A stretch of DNA of 64,000 bases. It comes from Armigeres subalbatus. Its lineage: Eukaryota; Arthropoda; Insecta; Diptera; Culicidae. The notes beneath the pieces were generated by a model that saw only the letters and a program-made list of their open reading frames with translations, did no database searches and was not told where the DNA came from. The stretch covers positions 70,597,481 through 70,661,480 of the forward strand of contig NC_085141.1 of NCBI RefSeq assembly GCF_024139115.2. The letters run 5' to 3'. Below, one piece after another: positions 31,739 through 43,301 of this stretch (positions are counted from its first letter, which is position 1; each line of letters starts with the position of its first letter). Made by a program: the position numbers and the translations under genes.

Positions 31739-34700
31739 TTGTATCTTTCGATGGATAATACGGCCAATGCCGAAGATACAATCACTCTGCTGCAGTGGAA
31801 CTGTCATAGTCTGAAAAATAAATTAGACGTGTTCAAGTTTTCGATTCGCTATTGTGGCTATGGTGGCGTTCTTTTGGGGATCAAAAAATGCTACAACTTC
31901 TACAGAATTCCCATTCCTACTGTTCTCGGCTTAGAAATTGTCGCATGCCACATAAATGCGAAGAATAAAGATCTTTGCATAGCTTCAGTGTACATTCCTC
32001 CAAATGCCTCTATTAATCGTTGACATTTTGGAGCGCAGTCTCCCTCCTGTCATCTCCAGTATCGATATTGGGTGACATGAACGCACATGGTATTGGATGG
32101 AGCGAAACGTATGACGAGTATAGAGCGCCTATTTTCTATGATTTGTTTGACGATTTCAATTTGAATACTTTGAACACTGGTGAAGTAGCCCGTAGTAGGA
32201 CCAAACAAAGCCGTATTGATCTGTCTTTATGTTCAAATTCACTATCATTAGATTGCACGTGGAAGGTAATTCAAGATCCCCATGGTAGTGACCATATGCC
32301 GATAATCACCACAATTAAACGTGGCTATCAACAATCTGAGCCAGTTAATGTTCCTTTCGACCTCACGAAAAACATTGACTGGCAAAAATTTGCATCGGCG
32401 GTAAAAATTGGTATTGCATCAACTGATACTCTTCCACCTTTGGATGAATATCGATTCCTTACTGAGTTGATTCAAAAAAGCGCACTAGAAGCTCAGAAAC
32501 GACGCGTTCCAAGTACATCTGTCATAAGAAGACCAGCCACTCCTGGATGGGATGATGAATGTACTAAGTTGTATTCTGAGAAATCTGTTCCTTCAAGGCC
32601 TTCCGTAAACACGGAAGGTCCGAGCTTTTTAAAGAGTATTTGAGGCTCGAAAGAAAGCTCAAAAATCTTCTCGAGGCAAAAAAACGTAGCTACTGACGAC
32701 ATTTTGTCGAGGGACTATCACGAGAAACCTCAATGACAACATTTTGGAAAACGACCCGCAACATGCGGAACCGTATTTCCACCAACGAGAGTGAAGAATA
32801 CTCCAATCGATGGATATTCAACTTCGCAAAAAAGGTCTGTCCAGATTCCGTACCAGCAGAACTGCTATTTCAAGATTCAGTCACTGATCCCGGTTCTTTG
32901 GGTGGACCATTCACAATGCTGAAACTTTCTATGTCTCTTCATTCATCGAATAACTCTGCTCCGGGATGCGATAACATCAAATTCAATCTTCCAAAAAATC
33001 TCCCAGATATCGCAAAAAGACGATTTCTTGACCTATACAACTGTTTCATGGAGTACAAGATTGTGCCACCTGAATGGCGACAGGTCAAAGTAATAGCTAT
33101 TCAAAAGCCTGGGAAACCAGCGTCTAACCACAATTCATACCGACCGATTGCCATGCTATCGTGCATGAGAAAATTATTGGAGAAAATGATCATTTCAAGA
33201 ATCGACCATTGGGTCGAAGAAAATGCATTGCTTTCAAATACTCAGTTTGGATTTAGAAAAGGGAAATAAACAAACCATTGTCTAGCGTTGCTTTCTTCCG
33301 ATATATAACTGGCCTTTGCGCACAAGAAGCAATTGTCTTCAGTATTCTTGGACATTAAGGACGCTTTTGATTAAATTTACATTGAAGTACTGTTAAGCAA
33401 TCTGCACTGAAGTGGATTACCCGTTATTTTGAATAAATTCTTGTACAATTTGTTGTCAGAAAAACAAATGAACTTCTCACTCGGCACTTTGACAACTTCC
33501 AGAAATAGCTACATGGGCCTTCCCCAAGGATCATGTTTAAGTCCCTCGCTTTATAATTTCTATGTTAAAGATATTGACAATTGTTTGGAAGGACAATGCA
33601 CGCTCAGACAACTTGCAGATGATTCCGTGGTCTCTCTAAGAGGTCCATGTGGAGATGTCTTGTAATGACCATTGCAAAGTACCCTGGATAATCTGACTGT
33701 TTGAGCCAGACATTTGGGGATCGAGTTTTCACCGCAAAAAACTCAGTTGGTTGAGTTTACTAGGAAGCGGTATCCTGCTCAACTGAAACTCAAGCTGTTG
33801 AATGATGACATCAACCAATCTTTATCTTCTAAATACCTTGGGGTCATGTATGAATCTAAATGTACCTGGAAACTCCATTTTGAGTATTTGATACCAAAAT
33901 GCCGGCAAAGGATCCATTTTCTACGTTCTATCTCCGGAACATGGTGGGGTGCTTGTCATAAGACGAGTTTATACCATCCCATTGAATTCCACCACTTAAT
34001 TGTATCTTGACAGATACGTATTTCGACCTCAACAGTAAGGCCGTCTTCAGTGTCTCGTACTTGACTCGACTCGAGTCAAGTACGAGACACTGAAGACGGC
34101 CTTACTGTTGAGGTCGAAATACGTATCTGTTAAGATACAATTAAGTGGTGGAATTCAATGGGATGGTATAAACTCGTCTTATGACAAGTGAAGACATTCC
34201 ACTAAAAAGCTCAAAATAATTTTCTTATCAACATGGTGGGGTGCTCATCTGGAAGCCACCTGATCAAATTGGAACGAATTCAGTATCGTTGTTTGCGTAT
34301 TGCCCTTGGCTGTATGCATTCAACGCATAACATGCGCCTGGAGGTGCTTGCTGGAGTCACTTCTTTCTTCAAATCTTTGTCGTGCGTGTTATAATCCACC
34401 TCGAGTTCACTTCACCAACGACAGTTCCTCAATTGAATACGATCTGTCCATTAAACACGCTATTCAAGGAATACCAGATCATCTTCGACAAACATCTATT
34501 CCCACCATTTTTTTTTTTTTTTTTTTCAGAAAAATATGTCAATTGCAACAACAGATATTTCACTGATGGTTCTCGCATTAACGGATTCACTGGCTTCGGT
34601 GTTTTCAATGTTACTTCATCTACCTTCCGAAAACCTCAGGAACCGTGTTCGGTTTATGTTGCTGAGCTGGCAGCAATTAACTTCGCTTTGGGAACAATTT

Positions 34701-35091
34701 CCAATCGGCCCGTAGATCATTATTTCATTCTTCTGTTAAGCACGCATCTTACTTTCTTACAAACATAAGAGAGCAGATGCGTGTTTTGGTCGAAAGATCA
34801 TTCAAGATTACCTTTGTTTGGGTCCCATCTCATTGCTCAATCTACGCCAATGAGAAGGCAGACTCGCTGGCAAAGGTGGGTGCACAGGAAGGTGAGGTTT
34901 ATGATAGACAATACACGAGCAACAAGTTTTTCCCATTAGTCCATCAGAGTACTCTTCAAAGTTGGCAAAGAAATTGGACACACAACGAACTTGGACGGTG
35001 GCTATTTTCTATAGTTCCAAAAGTTTCTGGGCGAGCGTGGTTTAGAGGTGAGGACTTAAATCGAGGCTTCATTCACACAGGCTATGTCTAA
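31739..35091 (+). pseudogene. I-clade ORF2: endonuclease, reverse transcriptase, RNase H; heavily broken
   Basis: Endonuclease: LLQWNCHSLKNKLD (31790), VYIPPNAS, then in another frame SILGDMNAHGIGW, SRIDLSLCS and GSDHMPIIT (32020-32643). Reverse transcriptase: NSAPGCDNIKF, SYRPIAMLSCMRKLLEKMI, NTQFGFRKGK (32733-33269), GLPQGSCLSPSLYNF, LRQLADDSVVSL (ADD; 33429-33665) and SSKYLGVMYESKCTW (33714-34010). RNase H: YFTDGSRINGFTGFGVF, YVAELAAINFALG and, in another frame, VPSHCSIYANEKADSLAKVG (34382-35091). The RNase H domain after reverse transcriptase is characteristic of the I clade. There are many stops and frameshifts, and a 277-bp palindrome is inserted between reverse transcriptase and RNase H. 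Downstream to ~35640 is probably the 3' UTR, ending in AATAAAATGATATTG. Confidence 0.75.
33954..34230. mobile_element. Palindromic insertion with 15-bp target-site duplication
   Basis: Positions 33952-34188 form an almost perfect 237-bp palindrome centred on 34070 (arms of 118 bp with about one mismatch). It is followed by a 42-bp single-copy tail ending TTTTCTTATCA. The 15-bp word ACATGGTGGGGTGCT stands at 33939-33953 and 34231-34245, so the whole block entered as one unit with a LINE-like TSD. Removing it restores the I-element reverse transcriptase reading. It has no coding capacity. Confidence 0.8.
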
Positions 35092-35640
35092 TCACTATTC
35101 ACTAAACGCACATCTGTACAGAATAAACCTTGTCGATAGCAACTTATGTAGGTGCGGAGCCGGTTATGATGACATCGATCCCGTAGTTTAGTCCTGTTTG
35201 GAAAATGACGCCTCCAGAGGGCAATTATTGGATACCCTTGTGGCCCGAGGTAAAGAACCCTTCAGGGAAGTTCGAGGTATTTTGGGAGATAGTGAAGTGA
35301 TCTATACGCAAGCCATTTATAGTTTTCTCTGTACTTCTGACATCAAAATTTAATATTTTGTTTTTTTTTCTTTCTTTAAAGTTTTTTTTGTTTAGTCTCT
35401 GCCTTTTTGCTCCGTAGAGCTCCATAGCTCTTGCCATCCGGAGGATGGGCCCAGTCGAACCAATCCTCGAGCACGACGACACGCTACATCGTCGCTGACG
35501 CCAAATGCTCGGATGAAATTTCCTTATCCTAAATCCTAAGCCCAGTCCACCCTTGAACATTGTAAACTAACCTCGAGTCACCACGAGTACGCTGGCTCCT
35601 ACCCCTCTCATATTAACTGTATAATAAAATGATATTGATT
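35092..35640 (+). other. I-clade element 3' untranslated region (probable)
   Basis: The segment follows the RNase H stop and carries a Cys-rich scrap (CRCGAGYDDIDPV, about 35150) typical of the post-RNase H part of I-clade ORF2. A T-rich tract follows, then GC-balanced sequence ending in AATAAAATGATATTG. The exact 3' end and TSD were not found. Confidence 0.4.
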
Positions 35641-35762
35641 GTATATATCAGAAAGAACTATGGCTCCGTAAAGTGTTATACACGCCTGAGCCTACCAAAT
35701 AAACGAATTTGGAAAAACATGTTTGAGCATTTACATAGGCTTGATCGCAATATTAGCAAGGG

Positions 35763-36053
35763 CTCTTCTTTTTCTTCTTATTGGCATTACATCCCCCACT
35801 TGGATACTGTCGCCTCGCAGCTTAGTGATCTTGCAGCACTTTCACAGTTATTAACTGCGAGGTTTCTTAGCCAGATTATCATTTTTGCATTCGTGTATCA
35901 TGAGGCTAACACGATGATACTTTTATGCCCAGGGAAGTCGAGACAATTTCTGAACAGAAAATTGTCTAGACCGGCACCGGGAATCGAACCCAGCCACCCT
36001 CAGCATGGTCTTGCTTTGTAGCCGCGCGTGTTACCGCACGGCTAAGGAGGACC
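35763..36053 (-). mobile_element. tRNA-derived SINE (Feilai-like), copy 2
   Basis: The minus strand reads TCCTCCTTAGCCGTGCGGTA (A box), then GGGTTCGATTCCCGGTGCCG (B box), a body with CTTCCCTGGGCATAAAAGTA, and ends CCAATAAGAAGAAAAAGAAG. This copy is longer and better preserved than the one at 30461. A clean TSD was not seen. Confidence 0.8.
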
Positions 36054-36769
36054 CCAAGGACATTGCTCTCGATAATAATCGATCAGCTCTTACATGCACG
36101 AACATGCGCACGTCTTCAGGATCTGCAGCACTTTTTATACACTACACATTTGCTTCGACCGCGGTCACTTTACTGGTTCTATTGTTCTACTGTCGAAAAG
36201 ACGGTCGAAACGAGACTCCTTTTACTTTTTTTTCTGATTTAAATTCTAAAAACAAGTACATCAGTAACTCAGCAGATCATGTTATTTTAAATACGCACTT
36301 ATGCGTATCAATAAATGATTCAAACATAAAACTTTGTAGCAACACTGTCATCAAATTCTTCGTGGCAAATTGGTCGAGCGACTGAAAATGTTATAGCAGT
36401 GATCCAAATTGGTTTTATGGCGCACTAGAAAGCAATAATAAAACTATTCATAAAACCCATAAGCTAACAAATTGTTAAGCTTCAAAATAAGGCTCATAAG
36501 GGTTCAAACAATTTTTTAGTGTGTTTTTAAACCTCCCTTCGTTGGCATTCAATATTACCATCATCAAAAAATAGGCTTTAATCATTGTCACAATAAAAAC
36601 CTTATAAAATTCAAATAAAACCAATAAAATAAATTTGTTCCTCATTTGGGATCATTTTCAGCCTGCGGGGGTAGGGTGGCGGCGTCACGCCTCTTGTGAT
36701 TGGCGGCGCCGGGAGTCGGCATGAATCAATTTCGTGCATTGGAAATTTTCCGAAATTTATCCGGATGAT
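36054..36769. other. Unassigned AT-rich sequence
   Basis: No gene recognised. A short GC-rich patch at 36660-36725 (GGGTAGGGTGGCGGCGTCAC) is unexplained. Confidence 0.25.
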
Positions 36770-37060
36770 CCGCCAGGAATTCCTCCGCAAGTTCCTCCAG
36801 GAATTATTCTGTAAGTTCCTTTAGGAATTTATCCACAAGTTCCTTCAGGAATTGATCCGCAATTTACTCTAGGAATTCCTCCGGAAGTTCCTTCAGGTGC
36901 TCATTCGTAAGTTCCTCCAGGAATTCTTTCGCAAGTTCCTTCAGAAATTCCGAAGTTCCTCCAAGTATTTCCCCGGAAGTTCATCCAGGAATCCCTCCGC
37001 AAGTTTCTCCAGAAATTCTTCAGGAAGTTCCTCCAGAAATTTCTCAACTAACAAATCCAA
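36770..37060 (+). repeat. Minisatellite of ~24-bp GGAATTCCTCC-type units
   Basis: About ten to twelve units of AATTCCTCCGCAAGTTCCTC-like sequence. It is the same family as the array at 12787-13640, here in a single orientation. A 63-codon Ser/Phe-rich ORF (36897) is a translation artefact of the repeat. Confidence 0.7.
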
Positions 37061-37082
37061 GCAACAGACAATTGATTCAAAA

Positions 37083-37312
37083 GTATAAGCTTTCTTATGT
37101 CGTTCTTGTTCGCATGACTAGCATCTAGTTTGACCTGGCAGCCAAAGTACCGGTACTACAAATGTAAATTCGATGTTGGTGATGAAACCAAACATGCAGT
37201 ACAACATGATGCATAAATTATGGCCAATTAAAGCTTGTTGAAGCATATTTTGGCAAAATAATTTTAATGACTACATCGCCACTAGCGTTCTAGTACTTAC
37301 GCTTCAACTTAA
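37083..37312. mobile_element. MITE, second copy of the 14605-14853 family
   Basis: It shares GGCAGCCAAAGTACCGGTAC, GAAGCATATTTTGGCAAAAT and the right end CACTAGCGTTCTAGTACTTA with 14605-14853. The left terminus is eroded and abuts the minisatellite. Confidence 0.55.
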
Positions 37313-38840
37313 CAGACCCTGTGAAGTGAAATTTTCGTGGTACACTACCTAGTTGTGGTACCAGTTGTGGCTATAGCACCAGTTGTCGCACTTGTGCTTT
37401 ATATGCCAAATAGCCAATCAAATCACCGCAAACCAAGTTCATATCGATAAATCATATTCATATGATATGATAACACCTTTGATCTCCTCTATAACAAGCA
37501 AAGCATAATTGTAAAAATTGATTTCGCTTAATTTTTGATGTCCTTTGCACCAGATGTCGTACTAGTGGTCCCAATTTGGCCAATCCCATAAGAAAACAAT
37601 GGAATTTGCCAAATAAGGAACCAAAATTAAGAATAGTGCTACAACTGGTGTATGCGTTCCTATTATGGATTAGTTAATTTTGAGGATTATAACAAATATT
37701 ATTGTGGTTTTCACAGCTGTTCTAAGGAGCAGGAAGTGAAACCTTTCACTTGATATATAAAGTCCACCCACATGCCTTTTACTTATTTTTTTGAATAGTT
37801 GTTTTTATGTATGGCGACAATTGGTACACCCCATTGAAAAAATGGAAAAACACAATAAGTCGAATTTACTAACCCGTGTCTCTAAGGAGGTACCTCGTGA
37901 TCAGCATCATCATCCAGTAAAAGAGAACTCCATACGCTTGGCTATCAAACCCCCACTACATTATCGTGTTGGTTCGTTCACTGTATTCCGGCGTAAACAG
38001 GTATCTGCAACCCGAGCAAATCGATAATTTGTGATGTTCTCGTGCAGTCGCCGATTTTGGTAACCCAAATTATCCTTCTTGGTCGTTTCAACGGTTAAAA
38101 TATCAAAATCTATTGCAGAAAAACCTTAGTGTGACATCAAATCGAAAACTATTACTGCTATCGATATAAACAAATTGAAAGCCAGTTTTGATCTTAGTTT
38201 TCGTAAACAAATTATGTAATCAGTTTTATGTCATATAATACAATTTATAAATCTACAGCAAAATGAGATCAAAACATGTATACGATCCCGAAAATTGGAA
38301 TTTGAAAACAAATTATGATTTCAATTTTATACCAATACCGATATATGTTTTCCATTTGCTCTCATGGTGATATCAGACTTTGATCGGGATATCAATGCTC
38401 TCATAATAGGCGATAATTACGCCTCACCCATGGCAAGCTATAGTGTGCAGGTCAAACACAATTGATTCGATTTGTACCCTGTAATCGGTATTAATTGAAT
38501 GATGGCTTGACTTTGGCGATTTAATTTACCATAATCATAATGAAGTGGATAATATCAAGCGAGAGATTGGTTTTTGATTCCTATTTTGAAAACATGAACG
38601 ATCAACAGAGTAAGTGCAAGGAGGAACGAATGTAATTTCGAATATCCTCACTGATGGGACAACCAATTGAAGCCTGTCAATTTTGAATCAACTAACACGT
38701 TAACTATATACCAGTAATTATGCAAATCAAACCCGACCCAACCGAGGTACGTTAACCGGTCCTTGAGAGCAAACAAATTAGATGAGCTCATATTCTCCCA
38801 GCGTACCACAGATAGTCGAAAAAAACGAAAGTAAACTATC
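37313..38840. other. Unassigned sequence, possibly host
   Basis: No retroelement motif was recognised. A 78-codon ORF at 37791-38027 has no family features. From about 38100 onward the sequence shows no match to repeats elsewhere in the window and may be single-copy host DNA. Confidence 0.25.
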
Positions 38841-38850
38841 CATAAAAGGG
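38841..38850 (+). promoter_or_regulatory. TATA-like box (tentative)
   Basis: CATAAAAGGG lies ~145 bp upstream of the small signal-peptide-like ORF at 38988. It resembles an insect TATA box, but no initiator was confirmed. Confidence 0.2.
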
Positions 38851-38987
38851 TTGAGCTGCACCGTCGACGACAAACCTTTTCCGCCTTAATCCTTCAACTC
38901 ACCGGTGGTAGTGTCCCAGAATATATAATAACATTCATTGCTTATCTCTGGCGCACTTATACGATCCGAAAGAGTATCCAACGGAGG

Positions 38988-39182
38988 ATGATAATTGAGA
39001 TGAAATTAGTTTGCCGAGCGATACCCTTTTGCGCCTTTTTCATATTGTACTTCGCTTACATCAGCCTCATCATGCGGGGTCCGGCACTCGAACTATCCTC
39101 ACCTCCGTCCGCCCGGAATCCTATTACCGTGGATGAGAGAGCCAGCCACGTGGATGCGGAGATTTTTATAATTTACTTCTAA
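38988..39182 (+). CDS. Small hypothetical ORF with signal-peptide-like start
   Basis: The 64-codon ORF has a short basic start, then a hydrophobic stretch (IPFCAFFILYFAYISLIM, about residues 12-29), as in a signal peptide or membrane anchor. A polar region with a DERASHVDAE segment follows before a stop in AT-rich sequence. It could be a first coding exon of a host gene with a donor site inside the ORF, or chance. No family was recognised. The clean surroundings and upstream TATA-like box are the only support. Confidence 0.2.
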   Translation: MIIEMKLVCRAIPFCAFFILYFAYISLIMRGPALELSSPPSARNPITVDERASHVDAEIFIIYF

Positions 39183-40474
39183 TTAGTTTGGATTAGACCT
39201 GGGAAGTGGTGCGTATTGGTTTCAACGGTTTGGGTCATTATCGAGGAAGGGTTAAGAAGGGGATTTCTGAGCCGGTTTTCCATTACGAAAGGATTGACAA
39301 TTTAAGCATCTCCATTCCTTATGGGGTTTAAGCCCCTGTAAAATTGAAACTACCTTTAAAGTTAATATGATTGTATATTTTCTATATAATGATACATATA
39401 TGTATATATACATGCCCAAAACTCAGCTCAACAAATTTAAATTGAATACATATAGCTAGGGACAAAGACGCTAGAACATTCGTGAGCAGATTACAATGTT
39501 TGAAAACTCGATGTGCATATGCACAACATGTAGGAGAAAAGATGGTAAACTGAATAGGTGTGGTAAAATGAACAATTGGCTATATTTAGATTAAAACATT
39601 ATTTAGGCGTATGGCGAAAGAAAAAATGTTTGGTGCAATATGAATATAAGCTCAATTGTTGGACTAAGAGGTGAAAATAGCAATTTATTGTCGTTTTATG
39701 ATTGAATTCAACACAAGTCCTTTAAGTGTTAATTTTACCACCTTCTTGGTGGGGTTTGATCTCACAACACCAGTACGCTGGACAGCTGCTTTCTTCACTA
39801 AACGACTAACGACCTCCGTCGTCCTTATCAACATAGCGGGTACTGATGAAAAGAGGTGTGCGCCGGTTCGAAAATCAGCGGAGGTGGCAACCTTTGTTGT
39901 ACTCAACATGAACTAGAATACGATGCTCAGTGTCTTGCGAGTCCCGGAACGTTAAATTCACACGATATCATATGGATCAAAAGGATGAACATTAGTAATA
40001 TTTAAAATATGAGGGTGCATTGAAAATACATTTTATAATTTTCAAATAAGTTGATTTAATTCCTCAACTTGATTATAACTCTGTAGGGACATATTTTCAT
40101 TTTGTCTCTCACTTTATTCGAAAGATCGGCTACAATTCAGAACAGTTCTAACTCCGGCACATATCACGCTGATACGTTTATCAATTTGCTAGAAACATGG
40201 TACGAAGTTACATGCGTTTGCCCACTGAAAGTCGATATATCGTCTGCACCTGAAAAAAATCCCAAAGAGTTTTCGGATTTTGATTGGAAGGCCTTATTCG
40301 TTAGACCTTATTAGAGTTAGGAAGGACTACGAAAGTACTATATGTTCTATTTAGCTGCGCTGCCGAATTTTTTTTAAATGTATAAAGGCTTGAACAAAAT
40401 ATTTCTTCTTAAAATTTGGCTCTGTGGGTGGGGGGCTAACCCGAAAGCTCCCCTGACTATAACACTGAATGAAA
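39183..40474. other. Unassigned sequence
   Basis: An AT dinucleotide-rich patch lies at 39370-39415. ORFs overlap on both strands at 39671-39916; the sequence there looks like a dispersed non-coding repeat rather than a gene. Nothing else was identified. Confidence 0.25.
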
Positions 40475-40580
40475 TATCGCTTAACTTTTCAAAATAACCT
40501 AAGTAACCTTTTCCATGATTTCATTTGAGTACTGCAATCAAAAGCTCACATATTGGTCTGTTGATTGCAATATTTAAAAA
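40475..40580. mobile_element. Palindromic MITE, copy 2 (left arm and loop only)
   Basis: CGCTTAACTTTTCAAAATAA and GTACTGCAATCAA match the left arm of the copy at 14394. The right arm stops after TTGATTGCAATATT, so this copy is truncated. Confidence 0.45.
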
Positions 40581-41146
40581 AAAGGAGGAATCGAGGAATC
40601 GAGACAACGTAGCAGTGGATCTCAGCAAGCCATTGCGCAAACTAGCCTAAGCTAGGGGCCGGAATTTTAGAAGAAGTGCATGAGCTGAGATTTCAACAGC
40701 CGAGATCTGGGTATTTTTTTTTACCGAAACTCGGTTTTTCTTTTACCGAAATTTCGTGAAGATTTTTAGGGAAAAATATAAAGGGTTTTGTGAGACTAGC
40801 CTGTGCCCCAGGCCCTAATTCCTTAGAATACATTTGTGTTGTAATTGCTCGTTACTTTTATACAAAAGGTAAAAAAATCCGTCAACATAAATATGAAAAA
40901 AAAATCGTTTTCGTGAGTGCTGAGAGCATTTTGAGCTGAACACTTGCAAGTCAAGTACTTGCTCATTTGCAAAATATAAACTTAAAATTAGTAATGCTGC
41001 GTGCAACACGTGCAGAATTTACATATAGGCTGCAAAGATTTACGTAGAAGCATACAACATCTTCATAATATTTCAGTTTTCACTACATTAAATAATAATC
41101 TTTCAAATTTTAGTATTCTACATTCTCAAATATAGAAGATTAACAA

Positions 41147-41475
41147 TATAGTCCACTTTGAGAATCCCCATATATTAGGCAACGGACAGCACAATCACAC
41201 CATCTTGCGTCACAAAAGGCAACTAACGTCTGGAAACGATAGCCAAGGGGTGTGATAATTGGAAAAATTACAATAGTTTAACAATTTTTAATAGTTTGAA
41301 TTACATTTTTGAAAATTATATTTTCAAACTCAGATGCCAAATGTACCCATGTCATATTGCATATTGCATCATACGTTTGGACACCCCTCGACATGTCTTT
41401 TCACTACACTGCTTGCCTTTTGTGACACCGCGGCGCTACTGTGTTGTCTTTCGAAATCAGCCAGAGTGGACTATA
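41147..41475. mobile_element. 329-bp MITE with TATAGTCCACTYTG termini
   Basis: The left end is TATAGTCCACTTTG (41147-41160) and the right end is the complement CAGAGTGGACTATA (41462-41475). Subterminal TGTCACAAAAGGCAA/GCGTCACAAAAGGCAAC words also pair. A lone similar terminus (TATAGTCCACTCTTG) occurs at 49045. Confidence 0.5.
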
Positions 41476-42462
41476 TAGACCTGTGCAGGAGTTCATCAAA
41501 TTCACTCACCCGATGGATTTTGACAGTTGGGTCGTCTTCTCGAACAAAAGTTTATTTTGCGTTCATTATGCGACCCGCTCAAACGTCATAATTTCTTGCG
41601 GGAGTTCATTTTGCGTTAGTCTATTGGTAATAGAGTATATTTGACATTCTATTATGTTCTGTAAGCTCAATTAAATTCAATTTTAAAAGCAACGAATAAT
41701 CGAGTTATTTTCGTCGAGTTATCGTTAGGGATGTTTTGATTTTCGATAAATTTATATATCCAATATAGGGTTAACGGCTCAAACCTTGGCCCTTTATGTT
41801 ACGGTTGAGCACATTTATCGTTAAAATTATTCATATATTGCATTTCCAACCAGAATTATTCCACTAGCCGATTTGCTTACACTTGGTTTTGACGCCAAGC
41901 AGTAAAAAACGTCGATGGATGTCCGCAATATCTCATTTAAACCAGCGAAAGCCTCGAGCGAAATGGACAAAATGTCGGCATCATTGTCCCTATCAGGAGG
42001 ATGACTGTCGAAAGGTACGGCCGCGCCCAACGATACAGCGCAATGCTATTCACCCATAAGAATCAAGTAAACGGGGTGCAGAAAGCACTGCGGTACCTTT
42101 CATGAAGGCCACGTGCAATTTTGAGAAAATCAGGCAATATTGAGCGTGGATTCTAATTGGTTGCATGTAAGATACTACCACACTGAGAGTGCGTTCAAGA
42201 TTCCCCCAATAGCCCGCTTACCAGCGACATGCTAACGAAAACACTATTATATGATACTTTTATTTTCCAAATATTTACCGTATTTGCAGGTGGAGAAGTT
42301 TATAAAAATGAAAATTGTAATAAAAACAACAGTTGCAAAAAAGCTACATGTTCTAGCCCTAATTTTGTCCCTTCAAACAAATTGCATTAGGGCCGGATTT
42401 AGCCGGAAGGGTACCCAAGGGGCCGAACGGCTTGTGGGGGCCCCAAAACGTTCAAAAAATAT
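41476..42462. other. Unassigned sequence
   Basis: No gene recognised. The short minus-strand ORF at 41827-42030 lacks motifs. From 42388 the text (GGGCCGGATTTAGCCGG) resembles a repeat that recurs near 48410. Confidence 0.25.
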
Positions 42463-42870
42463 TATTTTTGCCTTTCTCGTACAACAAAGTTGTACCTGAA
42501 AGGCTTTCATTTCACTCCCAAAACGTACTTTTTATAGAGCGCTTGTAGACCCATAGTATTATATACCATTCGATTCAGCTCGACAAACTGAGCAAATGTC
42601 TGTCTGTCCGTGTGTGTGTCCGTGTGTGTGTGTGCGTATGTGTGTGCACATTGAAACATTAGCCAATTTTTCTAGTACTAAACCTGAATCGATTTTGCTA
42701 CAACAAGTTGCATTCGATGGGGAATGTTTTCTTCTTGTTCACTATTGAGTTTCATAATGATGACACGGCTCAAAAATAGTAAATATTCAAAGAGTTATGA
42801 GACATCATTATTTCGTAACAAATAAGCTATCGATTTTCTAGGTTATGTTCTCCCAAGACACAATTTATTC
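42463..42870 (+). repeat. Dispersed MITE-like repeat, CTTTCTCGTACAACAAAG family, copy 2
   Basis: It starts TTTTTGCCTTTCTCGTACAA, where GCCTTTC...GTACAACAAAGTTGTAC...GAAAGGC forms a short hairpin. It then has AGCTCGACAAACTGAG, a GT-rich run and CAACAAGTTGCATTCGA. It matches 47896-48396 over the left ~250 bp; the right end is not preserved. Confidence 0.55.
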
Positions 42871-42993
42871 GAAACCGGCACACTGACAGCATAGAATACA
42901 CAGCTTACACGGAAGAAAAAACTTCACAAAGAAACATAGAAACCCATTAATGAGTTAAAAAGTACCTATTTTAAGATTTCATGTATACACTGA

Positions 42994-43152
42994 AAATTCT
43001 AGTTTATTTTTTCAAAATGACCTAAGAAACATATTTTCATGAATGAATTTTAATATTGCGATCAACAGACCAATATGATAGCTTTTGATTGCGGTACACA
43101 AATTAATTAAGAAAAAGGGTGAAATATTTTCTTTTAAAAGTTAAGCGTCATT
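42994..43152. mobile_element. Palindromic MITE, copy 3
   Basis: Diverged arms: TTCAAAATGACCTAAGAAAC on the left, TTTTAAAAGTTAAGCG on the right, around an ATTGCGATCAACAGACCAAT centre. It is the same family as 14394. Confidence 0.5.
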
Positions 43153-43177
43153 TCTGCCATTTCTTTCCCTATGGACC

Positions 43178-43266
43178 GATGTGAGCAGTGAGAAGTGAAA
43201 AGTGAGACGTGAGAAGTGCGAAGTGAGGAGTGAAAAGTAAGAAGTAAGAAATGAAAATGAGAAATG
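43178..43266 (+). repeat. GTGAGAA-type short tandem repeat
   Basis: About twelve units of a 7-bp GTGAGAA/GTGAAAA motif run from GTGAGCAGTGAGAAGTG to GAAATGAAAATG. It is non-coding. Confidence 0.65.
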
Positions 43267-43301
43267 AAAATCAACAGATGATCCGAAATGAAAACAAAAA
43301 T

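Noticed and set aside
34509..34527. T run as poly(A) tail of a minus-strand insertion
   Set aside because: The run sits inside the I-element between reverse transcriptase and RNase H, but no element body or TSD was found next to it.
35975..36050. tRNA gene on the minus strand
   Set aside because: A and B boxes are present but continue into a SINE body; no complete cloverleaf with an acceptor stem was seen.
39671..39916. ORFs of 81 and 74 codons on opposite strands
   Set aside because: The sequence (GTGAGATCAAACCCCACC on the minus strand) looks more like a dispersed tRNA-like or untranslated repeat than a gene. No intact A and B boxes could be established, so it was not called a SINE either.
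43178..43266. Possible regulatory GA-rich element
   Set aside because: It is a simple 7-bp tandem repeat with no adjoining gene.
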